From: an uncultured Aquincola sp.
Lineage (GTDB): Bacteria; Pseudomonadota; Gammaproteobacteria; Burkholderiales; Burkholderiaceae
Reading direction: 5' to 3'
NCBI GenBank assembly: GCA_937883885.1
Contig: CAKZXL010000235.1
Location: forward strand, 1 to 31,651
DNA: 31,651 nt
Positions 1 to 7,449 of this stretch are shown one piece after another (positions within the stretch are counted from its first letter, which is position 1; the number at the start of each line of letters is the position of its first letter). The notes beneath the pieces were generated by a model, which ran no database searches, was not told where the DNA came from, and saw nothing but the letters and a program-made list of their open reading frames with translations. Made by a program: the position numbers and the translations under genes.

Positions 1-1
1 C

Positions 2-670
2 GACATGACCGCCCTCTTCGGCGTACGACGCGTGCTGGACCTGGAGCACACCTTCCTGTACCTGTGCATGCACGACGGCGGTCTGCTGGACATGGTGGAC
101 CTGTGCGCCAATCTCGAGGTCAAACGGCCGACGGCGCAAAGCTTCATCGAACTGCTGCAGGCCACGCACCTGATCTACCGCCTGGCGCCCTTCGGCTATG
201 GCAAGGACGTGCTGCGTGCCCGCTTCAAGATCTACCTGGCCGACGCGGCCATCGCGCCGGCGGTGATGCTCAAGGGCAAGGCCATCCTGGAAGACCCGGC
301 CGCTCTGGGCGTGGCCACCGAGACGGCGGTGTTCAAGCACCTGTTTGCGCGCTACTACGCGCAGAACGTGCGCTTCAGCTACTGGCGCGGCAAGCGCGAC
401 CATGAAGTGGACCTGGTGGCCGAGGTGGGGGGCGAGCTGATCCCGTTCGAGGTGAAGTACCGCGCCCAGCACACGGGCGCGCGCGAGCTGAAAGGCCTGG
501 TGGAGCTGTGCAGGTCGCGGCAGATCGAGCGTGGCTACGTGGTCACCAAGTCGCTGACCGACTTCGGCCCCATGCAGGGCCTGGACACCGCCGCGCAGGT
601 GATGCGGGTGCCCGCCCCGCTGCTGTGCTGGTGGATGGGTGCGAGCGAAGTGCCCGGCGCTGCAGATTGA
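2..670 (+). CDS. DUF4143-type AAA ATPase, C-terminal part (cut by window edge)
   Basis: The reading frame is open from the first bases, so this is the 3' part of a longer gene; the ATG at 5 is unlikely to be the real start. The visible 221 residues look like the C-terminal half of the widespread ATP-binding proteins with a DUF4143 domain: a winged-helix-like stretch (about residues 25-60, with KRPTAQSFIELL) followed by a PD-(D/E)xK nuclease-like fold with the motif DHEVDLV near residue 133 and FEVKY near residue 148. The AAA motor with Walker motifs would lie upstream of the window. The cellular role of this family is poorly defined. It ends 19 nt before the convergent response-regulator gene and has no apparent link with the quinoprotein genes. 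Family assignment is by recognition of the sequence pattern, not by search. Confidence 0.7.
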   Translation, partial: DMTALFGVRRVLDLEHTFLYLCMHDGGLLDMVDLCANLEVKRPTAQSFIELLQATHLIYRLAPFGYGKDVLRARFKIYLADAAIAPAVMLKGKAILEDPAALGVATETAVFKHLFARYYAQNVRFSYWRGKRDHEVDLVAEVGGELIPFEVKYRAQHTGARELKGLVELCRSRQIERGYVVTKSLTDFGPMQGLDTAAQVMRVPAPLLCWWMGASEVPGAAD

Positions 671-689
671 GCGCCCAAGGGCGCCGCGT

Positions 690-1343
690 TCAGGCGTGGC
701 TGTCGTGCCCGATCACCCCATGCCGCAGCGCCAGGTGCACCAGCGCGGCGGTGGTGGCCACGCCCAGCTTGTCCTTGATCACCGTCTGGTGGTTGCTGAC
801 CGTCTTGGGGCTGAGCTTGAGCGCCTGCGCGCATTCGGTGGGCGAGGCGCCCTGGGCCAGCAGGCGGAAGATCTCGAACTCACGGCTGCTGAGGGCCGCC
901 AGGCCGCTGTCGGCATCGGCCTGGCCGGTGGCCGGGGCGTCGAGCAGCCAGGCCGGCAGCTCGGCGGCCAGGTAGCGCTCGCCGCGGGCCAGGCTGCGCA
1001 CCGCGTCCACCAGGCTCTCAGGAGCGCTGGCTTTGGTGAGGAAGCCGCGTGCGCCACTGGCCAGCGCCTGCCGCACCAGGGCCGGGCTGTCATGCATGCT
1101 GAAGACCAGCACCCGCGCCCACTGATCGCGGCGCATCACGCGGCGGATCAGGTCCAGGCCGCCACCGCCGGGCATGGTGAGGTCGGTGACCACCACGTCG
1201 GGCTGGTGCTGCAGGTAGGCGGCATAGGCCGCGTCGGCATCGGCGGCTTCGGCCACCACGCGCAGGTCGGGCTCCAGCGCCAGCAGGCGCTGGTAGCCGC
1301 TGCGCACCACCGGATGGTCGTCGGCCAGCAGCACGCGGATCAT
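690..1343 (-). CDS. NarL/LuxR-family response regulator
   Basis: A 217-residue DNA-binding response regulator. The receiver domain (about residues 1-120) has the acidic pair D8/D9, the phosphoacceptor D54 (VVTDLTMPGG), S82 and K104 (GFLTKAS). The C-terminal LuxR-type helix-turn-helix runs from about residue 150 (LSSREFEIFRLLAQG) through SPKTVSNHQTVIKDKL. The start ATG at 1343 overlaps the stop of the upstream kinase as ATGA, so the two are translationally coupled and form a two-component pair. It is the last gene of the leftward ABC/TctC/kinase operon. Comparable kinase/LuxR pairs (PedS2/PedR2 and ErcS/ErbR types in Pseudomonas, established knowledge) switch quinoprotein dehydrogenase genes, so control of xoxF or of its own operon is a reasonable inference, but the target is not visible in the sequence. 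Confidence 0.93.
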   Translation of the reverse strand: MIRVLLADDHPVVRSGYQRLLALEPDLRVVAEAADADAAYAAYLQHQPDVVVTDLTMPGGGGLDLIRRVMRRDQWARVLVFSMHDSPALVRQALASGARGFLTKASAPESLVDAVRSLARGERYLAAELPAWLLDAPATGQADADSGLAALSSREFEIFRLLAQGASPTECAQALKLSPKTVSNHQTVIKDKLGVATTAALVHLALRHGVIGHDSHA

Positions 1344-2317
1344 GCGGCGTCCTTCAAGGCGGTGGCCGGCACCTGCAGCGCCACGGCCGGTATGTGCAGG
1401 TGCAGCTGCACGCCGCTGCCCGGCGCGGCGATCACGCGCAGCTGGCCGCCCACCATGGCCGCCCGCTCGGTGCAGCCCAGCAGACCCAGGCCGGGCGTGG
1501 CGGCCTGCGGGTCCATGCCCACGCCGTCGTCGCGCAGCTGCAGCTGCAAGCCGTCCGTCGCATCCAGCCGCAGCTGCAGCGTCACTTCGCGGGCCTGCGC
1601 ATGCCGCTGCACATTGGTCAGCGATTCCTGCACGATGCGGTAGACGGTGATGTTGACCAGGTCGGGCAGCGGCTGCACCAGGCCTTGCAGCGTCAGCCGG
1701 CAGTCCACGCCGGTGCGGCGCGACCAGGCCCCGCACAGCGCCTGCAGCGCCGCCTCCAGGCCCAGCGCATCGAGGTCGGCCGGGCGCAGCCGGCGCAGCA
1801 GCTCGCGCACCTGCTGGTACAGGGTCTGGGCGGCCATGTCCGCACGGGCGGCGGCGGCCAGCAGGGCTACGTCTTCGGCCCGGGCGCAGCGGCGCAGCAA
1901 GGCGGTTTCCACGCGGATGGCGCTGCAGCCCTGGCCCAGTTCGTCGTGCAGCTCACGGGCCAGCACCAGGCGCTCCCGCTCCTGCACACCGATGAGCTGG
2001 TGCGACAGCTCGCGGTTGTGCGCCAGCAGCGTGGCGGCGCGCGCCTCGGCCGCCCGGCGCAGGGCCAGTTCGCTGCGCAGTTCCTGCGTGCGGCGGCCGG
2101 CGTACCAGGCCAGGCCGAAGGCCAGCACCATCAGCGTCAGCGGCAGCTCGTCCAGCTCCCAGCGCTCGAAGCGGCCCAGCCAGCGCACCAAGCGCTCATG
2201 CAGCTCCAGCGCCACCGACAGCGCAAAGCACGCCACCGTCAGCCCCAGCACCCAGGCCAGGTCGGCACGCCAGCGGCCGGCCGGCTGGCGCGCGGTGGGC
2301 GCTGGGTGCTCAGCCAC
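1340..2317 (-). CDS. Histidine kinase, HisKA_3 type, with minimal sensor part
   Basis: A 325-residue sensor kinase. Two membrane segments (about residues 20-38 and 58-75) are joined by only some 19 residues, so there is no periplasmic sensor domain worth the name. A short coiled stretch (76-110) leads to the HisKA_3 box with H124 in LARELHDELGQG, then a HATPase_c domain with the N-box ESLTNVQRHA (N235), DDGVGM (about 263-268) and GLGLLG (about 276-281). The GTG start at 2317 overlaps the stop of the tctC-like gene by 8 nt; the longer open frame upstream to 2575 is only the shadow of that gene. It overlaps the response regulator gene by ATGA. With no sensor of its own, it may read the state of the TctC-like protein encoded just before it, as known for Bug/two-component pairs such as BctC-BctDE in Bordetella; that is inference. 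Confidence 0.9.
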   Translation of the reverse strand: MAEHPAPTARQPAGRWRADLAWVLGLTVACFALSVALELHERLVRWLGRFERWELDELPLTLMVLAFGLAWYAGRRTQELRSELALRRAAEARAATLLAHNRELSHQLIGVQERERLVLARELHDELGQGCSAIRVETALLRRCARAEDVALLAAAARADMAAQTLYQQVRELLRRLRPADLDALGLEAALQALCGAWSRRTGVDCRLTLQGLVQPLPDLVNITVYRIVQESLTNVQRHAQAREVTLQLRLDATDGLQLQLRDDGVGMDPQAATPGLGLLGCTERAAMVGGQLRVIAAPGSGVQLHLHIPAVALQVPATALKDAA

Positions 2318-3302
2318 CGGTGCTCTCCTTGGCCAGGCCCAGGCGTTCCACGTTGATGCGTTCCTGCGCCAGCATCTCGCGGCAGGCGCGGGCATAGTCG
2401 GCGGGGCCCAGGTAATCCAGCTCCTGGTCGTACTTGGCGATCTCGTTGACGAACATCGGATCGAACATCGCCTTGCGGAAGGCGTTGTGCAGCGTCTCCA
2501 CCACCGCAGGCGGCATGCCGCGCGGGCCGGCCAGGCCATAGGGCGACTGCGCCACGATGTCGAAGCCCAGCTCACGCAGCGTGGGCACGCTGGGCCAGCG
2601 CCTGGAGCGCTGCGCCGCGAAGGTGGCCAGCAGCCGCAGCCGGCCCGAATCCACCGCCGGCCCGAAGCCGGTGGAATTGACGCCGGCCATCACCTGCCCG
2701 GCGGCGATGGCGTTGATCTGTTCGGCCGTGCCCTTGTAGGGCACATGGATGTAGCGCAGACCACGCGCGGTGAACAGGCTCTCCAGCACCACGTGCGGCG
2801 TGGTGCCCACGCCATTGGTGGCAATGCTCAACTCACCCGGCCGCGCCTTGGCAAAGGCGAACATCTCTTCCGGCGAGCGGAAAGTGCTGCCCGCCTGCAC
2901 CAGCAGGCCGAAGGTGACGCCCGAGACCTGGAGGATGGGCGTGGTGTCGCGCACCGGGTCCCACAGCACCTTTTGCGTATGCGCCAGCCGAAACACCGGG
3001 TAGGGCAGCTGCGCGATGGTGTAGCCATCGGGCGCGGCGTTGTGCAGGATGGGCATGGCCAGGGTGCCACCGGCGCCGCCGCGGTTCTCGGTGATCACCG
3101 TCACGCCCAGTTGCTGGCCGGCCAGTTCGGCCAGCACCCGCATCGAGATGTCGGTGGCGCCGCCGGCCGCCCAGGGCACCCACAGCGTGATGGGCCGGCT
3201 GGGGAACGACGGCGCCGCAGCGCTCACCGCGGACCACGCACCGCCGCCGAGCGCCCAACCACCGGCACCGGCCAGCCATTGGCGACGGGAGATCGTATTC
3301 AT
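2310..3302 (-). CDS. TctC/Bug-family periplasmic solute-binding protein, Tat-exported
   Basis: A 330-residue tripartite tricarboxylate transporter (Bug/TctC) binding protein. The N terminus MNTISRRQWLAGAGG has a twin-arginine motif (SRRxWL) before a hydrophobic segment and an Ala-rich cleavage region (VSAAAP, about 26-31). The mature part begins with the family hallmarks FPSRPITLWVPWAAGGATD (about 33-51) and ENRGGAGG (72-79), later HVPYKGTAE and ATFAAQRSRRWPSVPTLRELG. Length fits the family. No TctA/TctB membrane subunits are encoded nearby, so it is an orphan binding protein, as many Bug proteins are. The ATG at 3302 overlaps the permease stop (ATGA) and its own stop overlaps the kinase start, placing it between an ABC exporter-type permease and a two-component system. 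Ligand unknown; a sensory role with the kinase is more likely than transport. Confidence 0.93.
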   Translation of the reverse strand: MNTISRRQWLAGAGGWALGGGAWSAVSAAAPSFPSRPITLWVPWAAGGATDISMRVLAELAGQQLGVTVITENRGGAGGTLAMPILHNAAPDGYTIAQLPYPVFRLAHTQKVLWDPVRDTTPILQVSGVTFGLLVQAGSTFRSPEEMFAFAKARPGELSIATNGVGTTPHVVLESLFTARGLRYIHVPYKGTAEQINAIAAGQVMAGVNSTGFGPAVDSGRLRLLATFAAQRSRRWPSVPTLRELGFDIVAQSPYGLAGPRGMPPAVVETLHNAFRKAMFDPMFVNEIAKYDQELDYLGPADYARACREMLAQERINVERLGLAKESTGG

Positions 3303-4252
3303 GCCGCCCCCCCACCACGCTTGGCCAGGCCGCCGAAGCCGCGCTGCGGGTCGTAGCCCCAGCAGGCCACCACGAAGAACACCGCCAGGCAGCCCAGCAC
3401 CACCCAGGGCGCAGTGCCCGGGTCCTTGCCGTAGAGCGCAAAGCGGATCCACTCGATGGCATGGGTGAAGGGGTTGAAGCGGGCCAGCTGGTACACCCAT
3501 TCGGCGCCCGATTCCTGCAGCTTCCACAGCGGGTAGAGCGCGGTGGACATGAAGTACATCGGGAAGATCACGAAGTTCATCGTGCCCGCGAAGTTCTCGA
3601 GCTGCTTGATGTGCACCGACAGCAGCAGCCCCAGCGCGCCCAGCATCAGCGCGCCGCACAGCAGCGCCAGCAGCGCATGCAGGCCAGCCCAGCTGAACAC
3701 CGGCAGGTCGGTGCCCAGCAGCAGCGCCACCCCCACGAAGGCCAGCGCCTGCAGCACCGACAGCAGCGCCGTGGCGCACAGCTTGCAAAACAGCAGCCAG
3801 GGCCGCGGCAGCGGCGCGGTGAGCAGCAGCCGCATCAAACCCATCTCGCGGTCGTACACCATGGCCAGCGACGACTGCATGCCGTTGAACAGCAGCACCA
3901 TGCCCACCAGCCCGGGCGCGATGTACACGTCATACGGGATGTAGGTGTCGTAGGGCTCGACGATGGCCACGCCGAACACGTTGCGAAAGCCCGCCGCGAA
4001 CACCGCCAGCCACAGCAGCGGGCGCACCAGCGCACTCACCAGCCGGCCGGTCTGCTGGCTGAACTTGAGCACTTCGCGCAAAACGATGGCCTGCAAAGCT
4101 TGCAATCCATGCAGGACACCCCCGCGACCCATGGATGTTGCAGCCCCTCGCCCGACGGGTACGTCGGTCGGTCCCCCGAGGGGACCCGGGCCGGCTTGGG
4201 AGCGGCCCGGCGCTCGGCCCGGCGGGGCGGTTGGCGTTGCGGGGTCGGTCAT
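3299..4252 (-). CDS. ABC-2 type permease of the PQQ-associated ABC system (PedC-like)
   Basis: A 317-residue integral membrane subunit with about six membrane segments (around residues 72-92, 112-132, 153-180, 190-213, 225-243, 283-300) and the ABC2-membrane pattern YDREMGLMRLLLTAPLPRPWLL (134-155, a coupling region). It fits the family annotated as alcohol ABC transporter permease, PedC type. Start ATG 4252 overlaps the binding-protein stop as ATGA. The first 40 residues are Pro/Gly/Arg/Ala-rich and unlike the rest; they are encoded by a palindrome-rich segment (about 4135-4250). A second in-frame ATG at 4132 (residue 41, MGRGGVLHGLQAL) starts just where family-like sequence begins and is an alternative start. 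Together with the ATPase, propeller and binding protein upstream it matches the gene content of PedA1A2BC, which has been tied to lanthanide uptake in Pseudomonas putida. Confidence 0.9.
   Translation of the reverse strand: MTDPATPTAPPGRAPGRSQAGPGPLGGPTDVPVGRGAATSMGRGGVLHGLQALQAIVLREVLKFSQQTGRLVSALVRPLLWLAVFAAGFRNVFGVAIVEPYDTYIPYDVYIAPGLVGMVLLFNGMQSSLAMVYDREMGLMRLLLTAPLPRPWLLFCKLCATALLSVLQALAFVGVALLLGTDLPVFSWAGLHALLALLCGALMLGALGLLLSVHIKQLENFAGTMNFVIFPMYFMSTALYPLWKLQESGAEWVYQLARFNPFTHAIEWIRFALYGKDPGTAPWVVLGCLAVFFVVACWGYDPQRGFGGLAKRGGGAA
4152..4185. repeat. Two adjacent palindromes inside the permease N-terminal coding region
   Basis: CCGAC at 4152-4156 pairs with GTCGG at 4163-4167, and GTCCCC at 4171-4176 pairs with GGGGAC at 4180-4185. 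They lie in the 115-nt segment that encodes the low-complexity first 40 residues of the permease. This looks like a REP-like element that became coding, or a sign that the true start of the permease is the ATG at 4132 and the segment is really a spacer. No other copy was noticed in the window. Confidence 0.4.
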
Positions 4253-5433
4253 CGCGCCACCTTGCACAGCTTCTCGGGCGCGTCGGCGCCCAGGGTGTCG
4301 AGCACGTTGCTCGGGTGCAGCAGCCCTTCGATAGGCGCCTGCGCAATCACGCCCTGGCCGTCGGTCAGCAGCATCGTCTGGCGCAGCTGGCCGTCCCAGG
4401 CGCGGAAGCTCAAGGGCGTGCCCTTGGAGCCATCCAGCGCCAGCTTGGGCAGGCCCTGCGTCCAGGCCGCGGCGGTGACGGCCTTGGCATTGGCCGGCTG
4501 GGCGGTGGCCAGCGCGATCAAGGTCTTGCCGGCCATCCAGGCCGCCCAGTCGTTGGCCGTCATCGGCCGCTGGTGGGCCTTGGCGAAGCGGCGCGCCACC
4601 TGCGGCGCGCCATAACGCTCGTACTGCGCATGCCAGCCCACCGGCACCAGGCCGCCGTCGCCCACCACCGGGCGCGGCAGCACGGTGCGGTAAGGCAGCG
4701 TGCGGGCGAATTCGCCGTCGCTGTCCACCACCCACACCGCGTCGTAGGTGGCGCCGGCGGTCAGCAGCAGCGGGTTGGCCAGGTCGCGCTCGCGCGGGTC
4801 GGCCGACAGCTTGAAGGGCTTGCTGGCCACCACCTGCAGCCCATAGCGCTTGAGGGACGCCTGCGCCGTGAGCGTGCGTTGCTGATCGAGCGGCGTGGTG
4901 CCCGTGAGCAGCAACAGCTTGCTCCACTTGCGTGACACCAGCAGCTGCGCCAGTGCATCGGCGCGCATGCGCTCGCTGGGCAGCAGGTGATAGAGGCGCG
5001 CGCGGCAATCCTGCTGGCGCAGCCGGTCGTCGGCGGCGCCCACGTTCAGCACCGGCAGCTTCACCGCATCGGCCACGGCCAGCGTCCAGTCGGCGGGCAG
5101 ATCGGTGATCAGCACCGCGGCACCGGCCTTCTCGGCGGCCACGGCGGCGGCCTTGGCAGCGTCCAGGCTGGCGGCTTCCACCGTGTTCAGCGCCACCTCA
5201 TGGCCGGCCGCGTCCAGCTCGAAGCGGCCTTCTTCCAGCGCCACCGCCAGCCCGTCGGCCGCCGGGCCGGTGGGGTGGCCCAGGTAGGCGCGCTCGGCAC
5301 GCGAGCGCTCCAGCCGCCGGTCGTCCTGCGGCGCGATCAGCGTGGCCTTGAGCGTGGCCGCCTGCGCCGGCCGCACGCCCAGGCCGGCCAGCGCGGCGCC
5401 GGCCAGCACGGCAGCAAGCGCAGCCTGCTTCAT
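4249..5433 (-). CDS. ABC transporter substrate-binding protein, PQQ-dependent dehydrogenase system
   Basis: A 394-residue exported protein with a clear signal peptide (MKQAALAAVLAGAALAGLG, cleavage after about residue 25, AQA-A). The mature part resembles type I periplasmic binding proteins (branched-chain amino acid receptor fold) of the family annotated as ABC substrate-binding protein of the PQQ-dependent alcohol dehydrogenase system: LKATLIAPQDDRRLERSRAE at about 28-47, AGAAVLITDLPADWTLAVAD, RLYHLLPSERMRADALAQLL, KWSKLLLLTG and AWMAGKTLIALA. The family is unusual in being linked to an exporter-type (ABC-2) permease rather than to a classic importer. ATG 5433 overlaps the propeller stop (ATGA), and its stop overlaps the permease start. 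A LutA/PedA-like role in lanthanide or lanthanophore handling is inferred from operon composition; the ligand cannot be read from the sequence. Confidence 0.9.
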   Translation of the reverse strand: MKQAALAAVLAGAALAGLGVRPAQAATLKATLIAPQDDRRLERSRAERAYLGHPTGPAADGLAVALEEGRFELDAAGHEVALNTVEAASLDAAKAAAVAAEKAGAAVLITDLPADWTLAVADAVKLPVLNVGAADDRLRQQDCRARLYHLLPSERMRADALAQLLVSRKWSKLLLLTGTTPLDQQRTLTAQASLKRYGLQVVASKPFKLSADPRERDLANPLLLTAGATYDAVWVVDSDGEFARTLPYRTVLPRPVVGDGGLVPVGWHAQYERYGAPQVARRFAKAHQRPMTANDWAAWMAGKTLIALATAQPANAKAVTAAAWTQGLPKLALDGSKGTPLSFRAWDGQLRQTMLLTDGQGVIAQAPIEGLLHPSNVLDTLGADAPEKLCKVAR

Positions 5434-6410
5434 TCGACGATCACCAGCCCGTAGGGCACCCGGCCCACCGGGATGCTCTTGAGCGCCTTGCCGGCGGCCA
5501 CGTCCACCACCGTCACGTCGTCGCTCAGGCCGTTGACCACGTACAGCCGCTGCTCGGCCTTGTCCAGCGTGACGTTCCAGGCGCGCTTGCCCACCAGCAC
5601 CAGCTGGTTCACCTTGCGGCTGGGCACGTCGACGAAGGCCACGTGGTTGGCCCGGCCCAGCGCCACGAACGCGCGCTTGCCGTCGCGCGTCATCTGGATG
5701 CCCACCGGGGTGATGTCCTGCTCGCGGGCGCCCTTGACCTCGAACTTGATGCTGCCGGCCACGCTGTGGTCGGCGGTGTTGACGATGGTGACGGTGGCGT
5801 CCAGCTCGTTGGTGATCCACAGCTGCTGGCCGTCGGGCGTCAGCGCCATGCGGCGCGGCCGCTTGCCAGCCTTGATGTTCTTGACGATCTTGCCGCTGGC
5901 CACGTCGATCACGTGCACGAGGTTCGCCACTTCGGAGGTCACGTACAGCAGCTTGCCGTCGGCACTCACCTTTACGCCTTCGGGCTCGCCGCCCACCTTC
6001 ACCGCCTTGGTCTTCTTGCCGGTGGCGAAGTCGATGAAGCTGGCTTCGCCGTCGTCCTCGTTCGACACGTAGATGGTCTTGCCGTCGGGGGAGAGGTCGA
6101 AGGCCTCGGGCTCGTCGCCCAGCGGAATGCGGCGCAGCGACTGGTTGGTGGCCGGGTCGATCAGGTCGGCCGCGTTGCTGTCGGTGCAGGCCACCAGCAG
6201 CTTGCGGTCGGGCGTGAGCATCATGTGACGGCCGCGCTTGCAGGTAGGCACCGTGCCCTTGACGGTCATCGTGGCCAGGTCGATCAGCGTCAGCGCATCG
6301 TCCTTCTCGCTGGACACATAGGCCGTGCCCTGCGCGGCGGCCAGGCCGCAGGCCAGGGTGGCGGCCAGTGCCACACCAGCGCGGCGGGCGGTGATCAGTC
6401 GGTAGGTCAT
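5430..6410 (-). CDS. YVTN-family beta-propeller protein, PQQ-dependent catabolism associated
   Basis: A 326-residue secreted beta-propeller. A signal peptide (about residues 1-26, AALAATLACGLAAAQG) precedes seven or so repeats of the YVTN/NHL-like pattern: AYVSSEKDDALTLIDLATM, KLLVACTDSNAADLIDPAT, TIYVSNEDDGEASFIDFAT, LLYVTSEVANLVHVIDVAS, QLWITNELDATVTIVNTA, AFVALGRANHVAFVDVPS and LYVVNGLSDDVTVVDVAA. It belongs to the propeller family that accompanies PQQ-linked ABC transporters. The start is supported by an AGGAG 8 nt upstream of the ATG. It lies 37 nt after the ATPase stop and overlaps the binding-protein gene by 4 nt. Two Cys residues in the N-terminal third (CKRG and ACTD) could form a disulfide. 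Its molecular role (scaffold, metal or PQQ handling) is not established. Confidence 0.93.
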   Translation of the reverse strand: MTYRLITARRAGVALAATLACGLAAAQGTAYVSSEKDDALTLIDLATMTVKGTVPTCKRGRHMMLTPDRKLLVACTDSNAADLIDPATNQSLRRIPLGDEPEAFDLSPDGKTIYVSNEDDGEASFIDFATGKKTKAVKVGGEPEGVKVSADGKLLYVTSEVANLVHVIDVASGKIVKNIKAGKRPRRMALTPDGQQLWITNELDATVTIVNTADHSVAGSIKFEVKGAREQDITPVGIQMTRDGKRAFVALGRANHVAFVDVPSRKVNQLVLVGKRAWNVTLDKAEQRLYVVNGLSDDVTVVDVAAGKALKSIPVGRVPYGLVIVE

Positions 6411-6447
6411 GGGGTCTTGTCTCCTGTCGTTGTAGGTTGGCGGTCGC

Positions 6448-7161
6448 TCAGGTGGTGCGCTGGATGAAGCCGGCCTCCAGCGTGTCGGCGCCCAGGGCCT
6501 GCGTCACCTCGGCCGGCGTGCCGTCGGCCAGCAGGCTGCCCTTGTGCAGCACCAGCACGCGGTCGGCGGACTCGGCCTCTTCCACCCAGTGGGTGGCCCA
6601 CAGCACGCAGGTGCCACGTTCGCGCACGTCGGCGCGGATGGCGGCCAGCAGGTCGCGCCGCGACTTGGGATCGAGGCCGACCGTGGCTTCGTCCATCAGC
6701 ATCACGCGCGGTTCGTGCAGCCAGGCGCGCACGAGTTCCACCTTGCGCCGGTTGCCACCCGACAGCTCGCGCACCTTGCGGTCGAGATTGGGTTCGAGGT
6801 TCAGGCGCGCGCAGGCGGACTCGATGCGCTGCAGCGCCAGCCGGCGCGGCAGGCCGTGCAGGTCGGCCTGGAACAGCAGGTTGCGGCGGATGCTCAGGTC
6901 CAGATCCAGCGACATCTGCTGGAACACCACGCCGATATGCCGCAGTGCAGCAGTGGCGGCATGGCGCAATGAATGGCCGGCCACCTCCACCTCGCCTTCA
7001 TCGGCGGCGAACAGGCCGGTGAGCACCTGGAACAGCGTGGACTTGCCCGCGCCATTGGGGCCCAGCAGGGCGGTGAACTGGCCCGCGCTCAATTGCATCG
7101 TCAGCGACTGCAGCGCGGTGTGCTTTCCATAACGCTGGGTAAGGCCTTGGGTACGGAGCAT
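6448..7161 (-). CDS. ABC transporter ATP-binding subunit, PQQ-dependent alcohol dehydrogenase system
   Basis: A 237-residue ABC ATPase with all nucleotide-binding motifs: Walker A GPNGAGKST (34-42), Q-loop Q81 (GVVFQQMSLD), signature LSGGN (133-137, with N in place of the usual Q), Walker B VMLMDEA (153-159), D-loop and switch H191 (WATHWVEEAE). The pattern LSGGNRRKVELVRAWLHEP is typical of drug/polysaccharide-exporter type ATPases that pair with ABC-2 permeases. ATG 7161 is chosen because the family sequence (LRTQGLTQRYG) starts there; upstream in-frame codons to 7278 lack similarity. It is the first gene of the leftward operon, transcribed away from xoxF, so its promoter should be in the 7162-7642 intergenic region. 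Partner membrane subunit is the gene at 3299-4252. Confidence 0.93.
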   Translation of the reverse strand: MLRTQGLTQRYGKHTALQSLTMQLSAGQFTALLGPNGAGKSTLFQVLTGLFAADEGEVEVAGHSLRHAATAALRHIGVVFQQMSLDLDLSIRRNLLFQADLHGLPRRLALQRIESACARLNLEPNLDRKVRELSGGNRRKVELVRAWLHEPRVMLMDEATVGLDPKSRRDLLAAIRADVRERGTCVLWATHWVEEAESADRVLVLHKGSLLADGTPAEVTQALGADTLEAGFIQRTT

Positions 7162-7267
7162 GGGGTGACGTCTGGTTGGCCGAAAGGCCTGCAACTTCCG
7201 CGCCTTTGCGCGTCTGTGAAGGCACACACCGTGTGGCCCATTCTGCTGCAATCCAGCGTTGCGCTCT

Positions 7268-7277
7268 TGTTGCAACA
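7268..7277. promoter_or_regulatory. Perfect 10-bp palindrome TGTTGCAACA
   Basis: TGTTGCAACA is a perfect dyad; the nearby GTTGC at 7258-7262 also pairs with GCAAC at 7272-7276. It lies about 107 nt upstream of the ABC ATPase start and 366 nt upstream of xoxF. Position and symmetry fit a transcription factor site for the leftward operon, but short palindromes occur by chance and no factor can be named. Confidence 0.35.
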
Positions 7278-7407
7278 CTCTGCGCCAAAAATGCGGCCCG
7301 CACTGTGGCGCCGGCTGCGGCCAGGGGGCCAGCGCCTGCCGGCGGCCGCCGCGCCAGGCGCCCTCACGGCCTCAGTGCTTTCCCCAGTTTCCAGTTGCCT
7401 AGACAGG

Positions 7408-7426
7408 TGGGCTAGCCACAAGCCCA
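7408..7426. promoter_or_regulatory. Inverted repeat TGGGCT-N7-AGCCCA
   Basis: Six-base arms TGGGCT (7408-7413) and AGCCCA (7421-7426) are separated by 7 nt, a spacing common for dimeric activators. It is in the middle of the divergent region, 217 nt before xoxF. It could be an operator or chance; no functional evidence is visible. Confidence 0.3.
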
Positions 7427-7431
7427 GCGAT

Positions 7432-7449
7432 TGCAAGTGGCCATTTGCA
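7432..7449. promoter_or_regulatory. 18-bp near-perfect palindrome, candidate operator for xoxF
   Basis: TGCAAGTGGCCATTTGCA is an 18-bp dyad with a single mismatched pair (G at 7437 against T at 7444). It is the longest dyad seen in the divergent region and sits about 194 nt upstream of the xoxF start and 271 nt from the ABC ATPase start. The length and continuity make it the best candidate binding site for a dimeric regulator of the two operons. Confidence 0.45.

Noticed and set aside
2317..2575. Longer N terminus for the first kinase
   Set aside because: This stretch is out-of-frame shadow of the TctC gene, rich in Trp and Arg, and the GTG at 2317 gives a sensible start overlapping the previous stop.
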